DNA of 64,000 bases, from assembly GCA_910585095.1 (NCBI GenBank), contig CAJUBU010000006.1:24395-88394 (forward strand). Reading direction: 5' to 3'. Each line of letters begins with the position of its first letter. The first letter of the stretch is position 1. Positions 17,700-26,471 of the stretch are shown here, one piece after another. Position numbers and translations under genes: made by a program. The DNA is from an uncultured Lachnospira sp. (GTDB lineage: Bacteria > Bacillota > Clostridia > Lachnospirales > Lachnospiraceae). Under the pieces are notes generated by a model. It saw nothing but the letters and a program-made list of their open reading frames with translations. It did no database searches and was not told the DNA's origin.

Positions 17700-19246
17700 C
17701 ACATCACCCCTAAACTATTTCTATAAGAAATGGCTTCACTGATATGACTTATCTGAATTTCACTACTGTCTGCAATATCGGCAATCGTTCTTGCAACTTT
17801 AAGTATCTTATTATAACCTCTAACCGTTAAATGGAACGTATTATATGCTTTTTCCAATAATTGTTTTTCCTTTGTTCCTAATATACAATACTTTTTAATA
17901 TCCATAACATCCATTTGAGAATTAAAATAAATGGAAGATTCTTTAAATCGTCTTTTCTGTATCGCATGTACCCGTTCTACAATATCTCTCATATATTCTG
18001 TTGTATACATTGTTTCTTTAGAAATCGTATCCTCCTCACTTAAATCTTTAAAATCAATTGTTTCAAAATGAATATTCATATCAAACCGGTCCCATATTGG
18101 CTGGCTAATACGCCCTAAAAATCTTGCTATATCATGTTCTGAACAGCTACACCTTTTTCGGTCAGGATAATAGCCGCATCGACATGGATTCATAGCAGCC
18201 ACAAGCATAAAATCAGATGGATATACATATTCTCTTGAAAGTCTTACAAGCCGTATTGCTTTATCTTCTAATGGCTGTCTTAACGACTCTAAAATATAAG
18301 CTGGAAATTCTGTCAATTCATCTAAAAACAATACGCCTGATGAAGCAAGCGTTATCTCACCTGGCTTTGGAACAACACCGCCACCTAAAAACGCTGTTTT
18401 TGTAATACTATGGTGAGGACTTCTAAATGGTCTTTTTTTAATGAAAGAATTTCTTGAAAGACAGCCTGCTATACTGTAAATTTTTGTAATCTGCAATGCT
18501 TCTTCATATGTCAACTCAGGAAGTATACCAGAAATTCGTTTTGCAAACATTGTCTTTCCACTGCCTGGAGCGCCAATATAAAGCAAATTATGCATACCGG
18601 CAGCAGCTATTAATGTAGCTCGCTTTGCCACCATCTGTCCCCTGATATCTCTAAAATCTAAATATGTATCATCAAAAGCAGCATAAACTGAAGAATGTTG
18701 TCCTTCCACTACATTATTAACTGTATCTGGAAATATGCCATTATTTAAAAAACAAATTAATTCTTTTAAATTTTTTACACCATAGGTTGATATTCCTCTT
18801 ATCAATTTCGCTTCATATAAATTATCTACAGGGACAATACATATGGAATATCCTTTTTCTTTTGCGGCAATTACACTAGAAAGCACACCGCTAACAGCAT
18901 TGACAGTACCATTTAAGCTTAGCTCCCCAACAATAACAATATCTTTTAATTTATCACTATGAATATACCCATTTGCCGCAAGAATCCCTACAGCAATTGG
19001 TAAATCAAATCCTGTGCCTGCTTTTTTCACATCAGCAGGCGAAATATTGACAAGAATACGCTGTGGTCTTAAATCATACCCACTGTTCTTAATAGATACA
19101 CGAACACGCTCTTTTGCTTCTCTGACCTGTGCTGCCAGATAACCGCTCATCTCAAAAAATGGCAGACCATCTCCTGCATCAATTTCTACATGTACCACTA
19201 GCGCATCTAAACCAAAAATTGTTGTACTAAAAACTTCACTATACAT
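17699..19246 (-). CDS. comM: ComM/YifB-family Mg-chelatase-like AAA+ ATPase
   Basis: 515 residues, normal for the family. In naturally competent Gammaproteobacteria ComM is a helicase aiding branch migration during transformation. An N-terminal Lon-like (ChlI) domain includes VNISPADVKKAGTGFDLPIA. The AAA+ core has Walker A YIGAPGSGKTMFAKRISG at about 220, Walker B VLFLDELTEF, and the NPCRCGYYPD cysteine cluster. A C-terminal Mg-chelatase lid follows. GGAGGAG precedes the ATG. It overlaps dprA by one base, which strengthens the DNA-uptake link. Confidence 0.93.
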   Translation of the reverse strand: MYSEVFSTTIFGLDALVVHVEIDAGDGLPFFEMSGYLAAQVREAKERVRVSIKNSGYDLRPQRILVNISPADVKKAGTGFDLPIAVGILAANGYIHSDKLKDIVIVGELSLNGTVNAVSGVLSSVIAAKEKGYSICIVPVDNLYEAKLIRGISTYGVKNLKELICFLNNGIFPDTVNNVVEGQHSSVYAAFDDTYLDFRDIRGQMVAKRATLIAAAGMHNLLYIGAPGSGKTMFAKRISGILPELTYEEALQITKIYSIAGCLSRNSFIKKRPFRSPHHSITKTAFLGGGVVPKPGEITLASSGVLFLDELTEFPAYILESLRQPLEDKAIRLVRLSREYVYPSDFMLVAAMNPCRCGYYPDRKRCSCSEHDIARFLGRISQPIWDRFDMNIHFETIDFKDLSEEDTISKETMYTTEYMRDIVERVHAIQKRRFKESSIYFNSQMDVMDIKKYCILGTKEKQLLEKAYNTFHLTVRGYNKILKVARTIADIADSSEIQISHISEAISYRNSLGVM

Positions 19247-19423
19247 TCTCCTCCATTCTAGGAGAACAATCAGATTGATAGGATATTATATTTTTTATAT
19301 ATTTTATTGTATAAATATATTATCATGACGATTGTTATATTTCAATAATATTTTTTTATTTTTCTTATGCTTGACACAAAATTGCTTATGCGCAAAAAGC
19401 AGTACAGAAATGAGGAGGTTTTT
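19247..19423. other. Intergenic region between comM and a plus-strand reading frame
   Basis: Very AT-rich spacer that must hold the comM promoter on the minus strand. A plus-strand TTGACA stands at 19371-19376, but no matching -10 is found at 16-18 bases. A short stem TGCTT/AAGCA follows it. No coding capacity was recognised in this part. Confidence 0.3.
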
Positions 19424-19537
19424 ATGGATATGCAAGAATACAACACAAATGCTTTTTTTTAATCCACTATTGACAGCTTAAATATCACTCTGTCCGATAT
19501 GAAAAATAAACTGTCTCAGCTAAAAAAATCCAATTGA
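19424..19537 (+). pseudogene. 37-codon small reading frame interrupted by one TAA
   Basis: A textbook ribosome site (GAGGAGG at 19412-19418) precedes ATG 19424. Reading gives MDMQEYNTNAFF and then TAA at 19460-19462, directly after eight T residues. The same frame reopens without shift as STIDSLNITLSDMKNKL followed by SQLKKSN, ending at TGA 19535-19537 beside the hairpin at 19535-19559. One change (TAA from CAA) would give a 37-residue, mostly helical, Asn/Lys/Ser-rich protein. I do not recognise the family. It may be a recently inactivated small gene, a 12-codon peptide, or chance, but the ribosome site and frame agreement argue against chance. Confidence 0.45.
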
Positions 19538-19559
19538 GGGTGGAACTTTTCCACCCTCA
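19535..19559 (-). terminator. Intrinsic terminator after the exported unknown protein
   Basis: A 9-bp perfect stem (TGAGGGTGG with CCACCCTCA) and a 7-nt loop. On the minus strand it stands 8 bases after the stop of the 19567-20670 gene and is followed by ATTGGATTTTTTT. On the plus strand no T-run follows. Confidence 0.7.
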
Positions 19560-19566
19560 TAAAAAA

Positions 19567-20670
19567 TTAACAATCCTTTACATCATACATATCACTTTTA
19601 CTTTGAACACACTTTTTATACATATCATCATACTGTGTTGAACAGATATAACTTTTTTTATAATTATCTGTAACAATGTGAACTTCACCATCAAAGGTCT
19701 TATAAATCTGTGTAAATTCAAAGCCAAAATATACTTTATTATTCTCATCTTCATTGACAATATCTGCCTCACATAAAATATACAAATAATTATCATTCAA
19801 TCCTTCTGCCGCATTTTTACGGCTAAGAAATTGAACGCCTGTAACGGATACGTTTTCAGCATATTCATTGTTAGGCTTATAAAGATAATCGGAATTTCCT
19901 GTTGCCTTGTACATCATACGAAATGTTGTATCTTTTGTCATATCAACAATCGCCTCTTTGCACATTGTTTTTAATAAATCCAGTTTATTTTTATCGATAT
20001 CTGCACTATCTGTCACATATGTACTTAGCTTGTCCGCCTTATATTTTTGTTCAGTCTTATCTATAATAAATCCATGCTTTCCTAACGTTTCAACATCGGC
20101 ATCACAATGAACTGTAATCACATCATCTTTTGTGATATTTGTTGATTTATCAATAGAAAACGATAATGTAGATAAATATGTGTCCTGCCAATTATTTTGA
20201 ACGACTGCATAAGCTTGCGGACTAACACCAGCAAATGTAACTTCTACCATAGAAAATATATCAATATTTTGACCTTCATTAATTCCTTTTGCTTTAACCG
20301 AAAACTGTTTATTACCCAATTTTATTTTTGCATTTTTTACAAGTTCTTCCGAATATTCTAATTGAACAACAACCTTGTCCCCATTTGACAGCATATTAGG
20401 ATTATCAATATGCACTTTTATACTTTCTGATATATCTTTATACAATTTTAATTGCTCTATATCCTTCTCGTCACCTGCTATATCTGAATACAGTTTTTCA
20501 CGATTAATCTGGCAATCAGCTGTCGCATAACCATTCGCTCCCATATATTGAATCGTTATATAATCTTTCATATCAATATTGCTTTTTCCTGCCATCAAAA
20601 AAACAATTATCAATAAAACACTAATACATATTGCTCCTAAACCTATCCACTTTATTGTTTTATTTTTCAT
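19567..20670 (-). CDS. Exported or membrane-anchored protein of unknown function
   Basis: 367 residues. A short basic start (MKNKTIKW) and a hydrophobic segment at about 10-27 suggest an N-terminal membrane anchor with the rest outside. The body is predicted beta-rich. The opening ITIQYMGANGYATADCQIN resembles a G-x-x-GY-x-TA pattern I associate with Firmicute surface proteins of unknown role, some of which carry zinc ribbons. Here there is no zinc ribbon. About 120-residue segments may repeat (VVQLEYSEELVKNAKIKL, then VEVTFAGVSPQAYAVVQN). It is flanked by sigK upstream and its own terminator downstream. A spore-coat or envelope role would be speculation. Confidence 0.6.
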   Translation of the reverse strand: MKNKTIKWIGLGAICISVLLIIVFLMAGKSNIDMKDYITIQYMGANGYATADCQINREKLYSDIAGDEKDIEQLKLYKDISESIKVHIDNPNMLSNGDKVVVQLEYSEELVKNAKIKLGNKQFSVKAKGINEGQNIDIFSMVEVTFAGVSPQAYAVVQNNWQDTYLSTLSFSIDKSTNITKDDVITVHCDADVETLGKHGFIIDKTEQKYKADKLSTYVTDSADIDKNKLDLLKTMCKEAIVDMTKDTTFRMMYKATGNSDYLYKPNNEYAENVSVTGVQFLSRKNAAEGLNDNYLYILCEADIVNEDENNKVYFGFEFTQIYKTFDGEVHIVTDNYKKSYICSTQYDDMYKKCVQSKSDMYDVKDC

Positions 20671-20789
20671 AAATGACCTCTTAAACTCTATTTTTTCCTA
20701 CAAAACTCATCCATTTGCAGGAAGCTGCCGATATAATAAAACGACAGCTTTTTACAGTAAAATAGATATTTACAACCCACTTTACTGTT

Positions 20790-21443
20790 TTAGAGATTAT
20801 TGTTATCTAATAAATGTTTTAGCTTCTCTAATGCACGCTTTTCGATTCTACTGACATAGCTTCGGCTAATTCCCATATCTTTTGCTATCTCATTTTGTGT
20901 TTTTTCATTACAATTAAAAAGCCCATACCGGTTAATTATGATATGATATTCACGATATGTCAAAACATTTTGGATATATTTTTTGATTATTTTTATTCGT
21001 TCTAAATTAATATAATCTTCTACTATATCAGGCTCTTCATCGCTAATAATCTCAATAATACTAATTTCATTTCCCTCTTTATCGGTTCCTATTGGTTCAT
21101 AAAGTGAAACTTCCCTTGCTTTTTTCTTCTCTGTACGCAAAAGCATAAGAAGCTCATTATCAATACATTTTGCTGCATACGTTGCCAAACGTATTCCTTT
21201 TTCAGGTTTGTAAGAATTAATTGCTTTTATCAATCCAATGGTGCCTACTGATATTAAATCTTGTATATCACGTTCTGGTGAAGCATATTTTTTTGTCATA
21301 TGTGCCACCAGTCTCATATTCTTCTCAATAAGCAAATTTCTTGCCTGCAAGTCTCCTCTCCGGCATCTTTTCAGCATTATCTCCTCTTCTTGTGCAGACA
21401 ATGGTTTTTCAAAACTTTTCAAAGAAAGGCACTCCAGACACAT
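20790..21443 (-). CDS. sigK: Sporulation RNA polymerase sigma factor, SigK type
   Basis: 217 residues from ATG 21443. A sigma-70-family factor with region 2 visible (ARNLLIEKNMRLVAHMTKKY, then LISVGTIGLIKAINSYKPEKG) and region 4 with a helix-turn-helix (TQNEIAKDMGISRSYVSRIE). FEKPLSAQEEE at the start is typical of SigK/SigE. The N-terminus is short, with no obvious pro-peptide of the Bacillus type. ATG 21443 has no ribosome site. A TTG at 21422 has GGAG at a proper distance and may be the true start (210 residues). The gene is intact, not split by a skin-like element. Confidence 0.85.
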   Translation of the reverse strand: MCLECLSLKSFEKPLSAQEEEIMLKRCRRGDLQARNLLIEKNMRLVAHMTKKYASPERDIQDLISVGTIGLIKAINSYKPEKGIRLATYAAKCIDNELLMLLRTEKKKAREVSLYEPIGTDKEGNEISIIEIISDEEPDIVEDYINLERIKIIKKYIQNVLTYREYHIIINRYGLFNCNEKTQNEIAKDMGISRSYVSRIEKRALEKLKHLLDNNNL

Positions 21444-21530
21444 ATTTATATATATTATGTATCCTAGTGCCTTTTATTGCCTTTCCAAAATTATTTATTT
21501 GTGCGTATAGTAAGACCAATTAAATTGCTT

Positions 21531-22790
21531 TTACACATCATCTTCTTTTCTTCGGAGTATATCATAATCATTTAATTCTATTCCAACATCAATATAGAGC
21601 TGTTGTTTTGGATGTGGTGCGCTCTCCATAGCAACACCTTTTTCATCAACAATTTGTTTTACTGTCACTGTATAATTTTCACCGTTTGTTCTCATCACTT
21701 CAATTTCTTCACCAACGCTAAATTTATTGCGCTGTTCGATATGATACAAACCTTCATTATTTTTGCCATCAACAAGTCCTAAATAAGTATACTCTTTAAT
21801 ATAGGTATTGGTATCATATATCTGTGTATTTTCATTTGGCTTTCCAAAAAAGAATCCCGTTGTATATTGTCTGTATGTACATTTTCTAATTTCAGACTTA
21901 TAAAATTCAAGATTGCTCCTATATAAATCTTCACTTTTAAGGAAGTCTTCTATTGCCATCTTATATGTTCTGGCAACCGTAGCCACATAGAGCGCTGTTT
22001 TCATTCGACCTTCAATTTTAAAGCTGTCAATTCCAGCCTTTATCAACTCCGGAATATGCTCTATCATACATAAATCTTTAGAATTGAAAATATAAGTGCC
22101 TCTCTCATTTTCATAAACTGGCATATATTCACCAGGTCTTTGCTCCTCGACAACAGCATATTTCCATCTGCAAGGATGCGTACATGCCCCCCTGTTGGCA
22201 TCTTGACCTGCCATAAAGCTGCTTAACAGACATCTTCCAGAATAGGATATACACATTGCTCCATGTATAAATGTCTCTATTTCCATCTTTTCATCAATAT
22301 GTTCTCGAATTTGCCTAATCTCTGTCAAAGAAAGCTCTCTTGCTGTTACAACTCTTTTTGCACCTTGTTCCCACCAAAATTGATATGTCATATAATTGGT
22401 ATTATTTGCCTGTGTGCTAATATGAATATCTACTTGTGGCCATACCTTTTTTGCAATTTTAAACATGCCAGGGTCTGAAATAATTAAGGCATCGGGCGCT
22501 GCCTTTTTTAATTCTTCAAAATAAACGCTAGCTCCTTCTAAATCATAATTATGCGCAAGTATATTTGCAGTAACATAAACTTTACATTGATATTGATGAG
22601 CAAATTGTACCCCTTCACATATCTCATCTAATGTAAAATTTTTTGCCTTTGCCCGCAATCCAAATGCCTCACCACCAATATATACTGCATCAGCGCCATA
22701 CATTACAGCAACTTTTAACACTTCCAAATTGCTTGCTGGAACTAATAACTCAATTTTTCTGCCATTATACACATGTTCTGTTCTATTCAT
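21531..22790 (-). CDS. trhP: U32-family protein, TrhP-like tRNA hydroxylation factor
   Basis: 419 residues from ATG 22790. The frame extends to a TTG at 22868, but family similarity starts at GRKIELLVPASNLEVLKVAV. U32 hallmarks include GADAVYIGGEAFGLRAKA, HGAMCISYSGRCLLSSFM and the cysteine-rich NRGACTHPCRWKY, then FKIEGRMKT. Bacillus YrrN/YrrO and E. coli YegQ (TrhP) of this family are needed for 5-hydroxyuridine at tRNA position 34. The gene directly follows a trmR-like methyltransferase, which methylates that product, so the same pathway is likely. Bacillus has two such genes in tandem; only one is here. Confidence 0.85.
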   Translation of the reverse strand: MNRTEHVYNGRKIELLVPASNLEVLKVAVMYGADAVYIGGEAFGLRAKAKNFTLDEICEGVQFAHQYQCKVYVTANILAHNYDLEGASVYFEELKKAAPDALIISDPGMFKIAKKVWPQVDIHISTQANNTNYMTYQFWWEQGAKRVVTARELSLTEIRQIREHIDEKMEIETFIHGAMCISYSGRCLLSSFMAGQDANRGACTHPCRWKYAVVEEQRPGEYMPVYENERGTYIFNSKDLCMIEHIPELIKAGIDSFKIEGRMKTALYVATVARTYKMAIEDFLKSEDLYRSNLEFYKSEIRKCTYRQYTTGFFFGKPNENTQIYDTNTYIKEYTYLGLVDGKNNEGLYHIEQRNKFSVGEEIEVMRTNGENYTVTVKQIVDEKGVAMESAPHPKQQLYIDVGIELNDYDILRRKEDDV

Positions 22791-22876
22791 ACGCTTCAAT
22801 AACAAGCACAAAATACTGCCTTTTACAGCAAACGTGCTATACCTTTCTTGATTTATAGTAAAGTCCAATCAATCAA

Positions 22877-22912
22877 CAAGTTTATTTGATAAACTTGCAA
22901 AAGTTTCACAGC
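22877..22912 (-). repeat. Two adjacent hairpins between trmR and trhP
   Basis: CAAGTTTAT-TTG-ATAAACTTG (22877-22897) is a perfect 9-bp hairpin. Next to it AAAAGTT-TCACAGC-AACTTTT (about 22899-22919) forms a 7-bp stem followed by T residues on the plus strand. On the minus strand they lie between the trmR stop and the trhP start. They resemble the AAGTTTG hairpins found near tgt, aroC and dnaK. Confidence 0.45.
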
Positions 22913-22985
22913 AACTTTTTTATCTTTATATAAAAAACAGATACTACTCCTTATAAGCAGCTTTTACATTCAATTATTATGAAAC

Positions 22986-23627
22986 TTATTGTTTCACACT
23001 TAATGTAATTCCATCACCTATAGGAACAATTGATGTTACAACTTCTTTTGAATGTGTAAGCATATATAAATATTCTCTCATTCGCTCATGGATAGTTCTA
23101 TTTCTTCTGGTAATACTATATTTGGATTGTATAATTTCGCCTTCTTGCAACACATTATCTGAAATCAACAAACCGCCTTTGGGCATCTTTTTTATAATTT
23201 CTGTAAAATAAGAAAGATATTGCCCCTTTGCTGCATCCATAAAAATAAAATCAAATTCTCCATCTAATGTTTTTAGAACATCCATTGCATCACCTGCAAT
23301 CAGTGTAATAACATCTTCTTTTCCTGCTCTTTTAAAATTATTTCTAGCAACTGGTATTCTTTTATCATAATTTTCAATTGTAGTAATGGTGCAATTCTTT
23401 GGCATATTTTCGCTCATAAGAATAGATGAGTAACCTACTGCTGTTCCAACTTCAAGTATTTTTGAAGGTTGTTTTAATGCCAAAAGAACTTTAAGCAGAT
23501 TCCCCATCTCTTTTCTAATAATAGGCACATTATCAGCTAGTGCCTCTTTCTCAATCAAATTACATACTTCTGAATTACCCATGTCTAGTGAATTGATATA
23601 AGACACAATTCTTGGTTCTACTATCAT
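22986..23627 (-). CDS. trmR: SAM-dependent O-methyltransferase, TrmR-like
   Basis: 213 residues. Class I methyltransferase of the COMT type. The SAM-binding motif is ILEVGTAVGYSSILMSENM at about 58-76. The metal- and substrate-binding motif is FDFIFMDAAKGQYLSYF at about 128-144. In Bacillus the neighbour YrrM (TrmR) converts 5-hydroxyuridine-34 to 5-methoxyuridine. The same order (mltG-like, this gene, U32 gene) occurs here, which supports that role over a small-molecule methyltransferase. AGGAATAA precedes the ATG. Confidence 0.85.
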   Translation of the reverse strand: MIVEPRIVSYINSLDMGNSEVCNLIEKEALADNVPIIRKEMGNLLKVLLALKQPSKILEVGTAVGYSSILMSENMPKNCTITTIENYDKRIPVARNNFKRAGKEDVITLIAGDAMDVLKTLDGEFDFIFMDAAKGQYLSYFTEIIKKMPKGGLLISDNVLQEGEIIQSKYSITRRNRTIHERMREYLYMLTHSKEVVTSIVPIGDGITLSVKQ

Positions 23628-23642
23628 ATCTTATTATTCCTA

Positions 23643-24023
23643 TTATTCATTTTGTTCTGAAGTTTCTGGACACATCATTTGAAACATCTCTGATGGTTTC
23701 ATTGCAGTATTTAAGTTATATGTCCCACCCACAAATTTATCTTTATAATCAGACAGTATAATCTGAAAATACATAATTTGTTCATCTTCTGTAAGTCCTA
23801 AATTATAAAGCTGCTTTGCAAGCTCTTTTGGTGTGACTTTATCCTCAATTGTAATCTCAACTTCTCTGGCATCTTCTGATGTACTTACAGCTTTCTCATC
23901 GAATATATTGCGACCAAAAGAATAGCCTGTTGTTCCCACAGAAAATATAATCCATATTCCCAACACAATAATAACTGCATTGAGTGATATTGATACAATC
24001 ATTCTTACACTCTTGTTATTCAT
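23643..24023 (-). CDS. Short MltG/YceG-like membrane protein without catalytic domain
   Basis: 126 residues. One membrane helix at about 9-30 is followed by a small extracellular part with VEITIEDKVTPKELAKQLYN and a YNLNTAMKPSEMFQMM end. These resemble the LysM-like N-terminal part of the lytic transglycosylase MltG (yrrL in the Bacillus locus). The entire catalytic YceG domain with its essential glutamate is missing, yet the frame is intact and well formed. It occupies exactly the mltG position before trmR. Likely a stub that keeps a non-catalytic role. The assignment rests on position and weak similarity. Confidence 0.65.
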   Translation of the reverse strand: MNNKSVRMIVSISLNAVIIVLGIWIIFSVGTTGYSFGRNIFDEKAVSTSEDAREVEITIEDKVTPKELAKQLYNLGLTEDEQIMYFQIILSDYKDKFVGGTYNLNTAMKPSEMFQMMCPETSEQNE

Positions 24024-24046
24024 AACTTTTTATTTCCTTCTGTCCA

Positions 24047-24391
24047 TCAATCCTTTAGAAAGTCCATATCAAAATCAAGACATCCAAAAAGCGTTATACA
24101 AATCTCTTGCATCATACGACACAAACACATTTCAGCAGACAAATAACGATCTACTTGAGGCTGCCTACGAACATCTTTAAATCGCTCATTAAGGCTTAAT
24201 GTTTCATTAATAACATCACCTGTTTCGTCCGAATACTGATACATAAAATTTAACTTTCTAAACTCATCCACAGCTCTCTTTAAATCGGGCTGTCTTTTCA
24301 TATAATCTTCAAGGGACTTATATTCTTTATACTCAGGACTTTCTAATATAGCAATTTTTAATTGTTCTGTAAGTTCCTCTACTTTGTTCAT
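24047..24391 (-). CDS. YlbF/YmcA-family protein
   Basis: 114 residues from ATG 24391, which has AAGGA at the right distance. An upstream ATG at 24409 lacks one. All-helical, with PEYKEYKSLEDYMKRQPDLK and VDEFRKLNFMYQ near the start, the pattern of the YlbF/YmcA family. In Bacillus, YlbF, YmcA and YaaT form a complex that guides RNase Y and affects biofilm, competence and sporulation. Here it sits right after an RNase J gene, again beside an RNA-decay enzyme. Family assignment is fair; the partner is inferred. Confidence 0.7.
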   Translation of the reverse strand: MNKVEELTEQLKIAILESPEYKEYKSLEDYMKRQPDLKRAVDEFRKLNFMYQYSDETGDVINETLSLNERFKDVRRQPQVDRYLSAEMCLCRMMQEICITLFGCLDFDMDFLKD

Positions 24392-24445
24392 AACATTCCT
24401 TTCGTTCATGAATAGTCAAGCGAATAATTAAAATCCGCTTATCGA

Positions 24446-26116
24446 TTATAACTGTGCCTCCATAATAATTGGAAGAATGACCGGATTTCGTTTCATCTTC
24501 TTCCATAAATATTCACTTAAATCATCTCTAATGGTATTTTTAATTTTGCTCCAATCGCTAATATTTTTATCCATACATACTTGTACAGAATCCTCCACAA
24601 TAGCCTTTGCCTCATCAAGTAATTCTTCCGCTTCTCTTACATAGACAAAGCCTCTTGTCACAATATCTGGTCCTGCAACAAGCTGTCCACTATACTTTTC
24701 CAATGTCAAAACAACAATAATAATTCCATTTTCAGCAAGATTTTGTCTGTCTCTTAAAACAATATTCCCCACATCACCAACACCAAGCCCATCGACAAGA
24801 ATAGAACCTGTAGGAACTTTGTCTGTAATTTCGCCCTTATCTTGTGATAATTGTATCACATCTCCTGATTTGGCAATAATAACATTTTCTTTATCATATC
24901 CCAAAGACATAACAATTTCTTTTTGCGCCACTAAATGACGATACTCGCCATGCACTGGTATTGCATATTTAGGCTTAGTAAGCGCATAGACCAGTTTAAT
25001 CTCCTCCTGACACGCATGTCCTGAAACATGGGTGTCCTGAAAAATTACTTTCGCACCTTTCATACCAAGTTCATTAATTACTTTGGCAACGGATTTTTCA
25101 TTACCTGGTATTGGTGTAGACGAAAATACAACCGTATCGCCTGGCATAATGGATACTTTTCGATGCAGATTTGCAGCCATTCTTGAAAGAGCAGCCATTG
25201 ATTCGCCTTGACTGCCCGTTGTAATAAGAACAATCTGTTCTGGCGTATAATCTTTCATAGCCTCTGTATCTATCAATACCCCTTCAGGAATTTTAAGATA
25301 TTCCAGATTTTCAGCAACCTCAATAACATTCACCATACTGCGTCCTTCAACGCATACTTTTCTTCCATATGCCACCGCTGAATTAATAATCTGCTGAACT
25401 CTATCCACATTGGAAGCAAATGTTGCAATGATTAATCGGCTATTTTTATTATCTGAAAAAATCTTATCAAATGTTGCCCCTACTGTTCTCTCAGACATTG
25501 TAAAACCAGCTCTCAACGCATTCGTACTATCACACATCAATGCAAGAACGCCTTTTTTGCCCAACTCGCCAAACCGCTGCAAATCTATTGGTTCTCCATA
25601 TACTGGCGTATAATCCACCTTAAAATCACCCGTGTGCATAACAATACCTGCGGGTGTAAATATTGCCAATGCAGCAGCATCGGCAATACTGTGATTTGTT
25701 CTTATAAATTCTACACGCATCTGTCCTAAATTAATCGATTGCCCATACTTTACAACTTTACGCTTTACAGTCTTTAGCATACCATGTTCTTTTAACTTGG
25801 ACTCAATTAGTCCCATTGTCAGTTTTGTAGCATAAATAGGTACATTAATGTCTTTAAACACATATGGAATCGCTCCTATGTGGTCCTCGTGACCATGTGT
25901 TATCACAAATCCTTTTACTTTTTCTATATTTTCTTTCAGAAAAGTAACATCTGGAATAACTAGGTCTATTCCTAACATCTCCTCCTCTGGGAATGATAAA
26001 CCGCAATCAATAACAACAATATTATCATCGTATTGAACTGCTGTAATATTCATTCCAATCTGTTCAAGACCTCCCAATGGAATAATCTTAACACAATCGT
26101 TATTGCTATTCTTCAT
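24446..26116 (-). CDS. rnj: Ribonuclease J
   Basis: 556 residues from ATG 26116, which has AAAGG six bases ahead; ATG 26122 is the alternative. A metallo-beta-lactamase fold enzyme with 5'-to-3' exonuclease and endonuclease activity in mRNA decay and rRNA maturation. The zinc motif is THGHEDHIGAIPYVF at about 75-90, with further ligands HTGDFKVD and HVSGHACQEE. The latter lies in the beta-CASP domain, with TTGSQGESMAAL upstream. Length fits RNase J1/J2. It stands between the DUF1292 gene and the YlbF gene, an insertion relative to the Bacillus yrr locus. Confidence 0.94.
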   Translation of the reverse strand: MKNSNNDCVKIIPLGGLEQIGMNITAVQYDDNIVVIDCGLSFPEEEMLGIDLVIPDVTFLKENIEKVKGFVITHGHEDHIGAIPYVFKDINVPIYATKLTMGLIESKLKEHGMLKTVKRKVVKYGQSINLGQMRVEFIRTNHSIADAAALAIFTPAGIVMHTGDFKVDYTPVYGEPIDLQRFGELGKKGVLALMCDSTNALRAGFTMSERTVGATFDKIFSDNKNSRLIIATFASNVDRVQQIINSAVAYGRKVCVEGRSMVNVIEVAENLEYLKIPEGVLIDTEAMKDYTPEQIVLITTGSQGESMAALSRMAANLHRKVSIMPGDTVVFSSTPIPGNEKSVAKVINELGMKGAKVIFQDTHVSGHACQEEIKLVYALTKPKYAIPVHGEYRHLVAQKEIVMSLGYDKENVIIAKSGDVIQLSQDKGEITDKVPTGSILVDGLGVGDVGNIVLRDRQNLAENGIIIVVLTLEKYSGQLVAGPDIVTRGFVYVREAEELLDEAKAIVEDSVQVCMDKNISDWSKIKNTIRDDLSEYLWKKMKRNPVILPIIMEAQL

Positions 26117-26217
26117 ACCCATCCTTTCATGTCATAAGCAACTTCACAAGGCTTATTTTTTATTTTATATTATAAATACATAGCACGAAAATACTCTGTT
26201 TATTTTATTAAAATTTT

Positions 26218-26469
26218 TCACTCCTCTGAATCTTCTAATAATTCTTCAAATATTTTCCCTATGCTCTCTAATTCCTCATCACTCTCAACAAACTCATAAA
26301 CTGCTTCTTTATCTTCTTCCTTTGATAAATCTTTTAATATATAACAATCCGTCTCATCATCTTCTGATTCTGTCACCAACAGATAATGAACGCCATTAAT
26401 TTTCGTTTCCTCTAATACAAAAAATGCAAGTATCTCCCCATCATCCGAAGTAAATTCCAAACTTTTCAT
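26218..26469 (-). CDS. DUF1292 protein, YrzB-like
   Basis: 83 residues, extremely acidic. The start MKSLEFTSDDGEILAFFVLE followed by YLLVTESEDDETDCYILKDL is the DUF1292 pattern of a small beta fold. The tail is Glu/Asp-rich. GAGGATTA at the end of ruvX supplies the ribosome site, with a two-base gap, so translation is coupled. The same trio (ireB/yrzL, ruvX/yrrK, yrzB) occurs across Firmicutes. Its function is unknown to me. Confidence 0.85.
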   Translation of the reverse strand: MKSLEFTSDDGEILAFFVLEETKINGVHYLLVTESEDDETDCYILKDLSKEEDKEAVYEFVESDEELESIGKIFEELLEDSEE

Positions 26470-26471
26470 AA

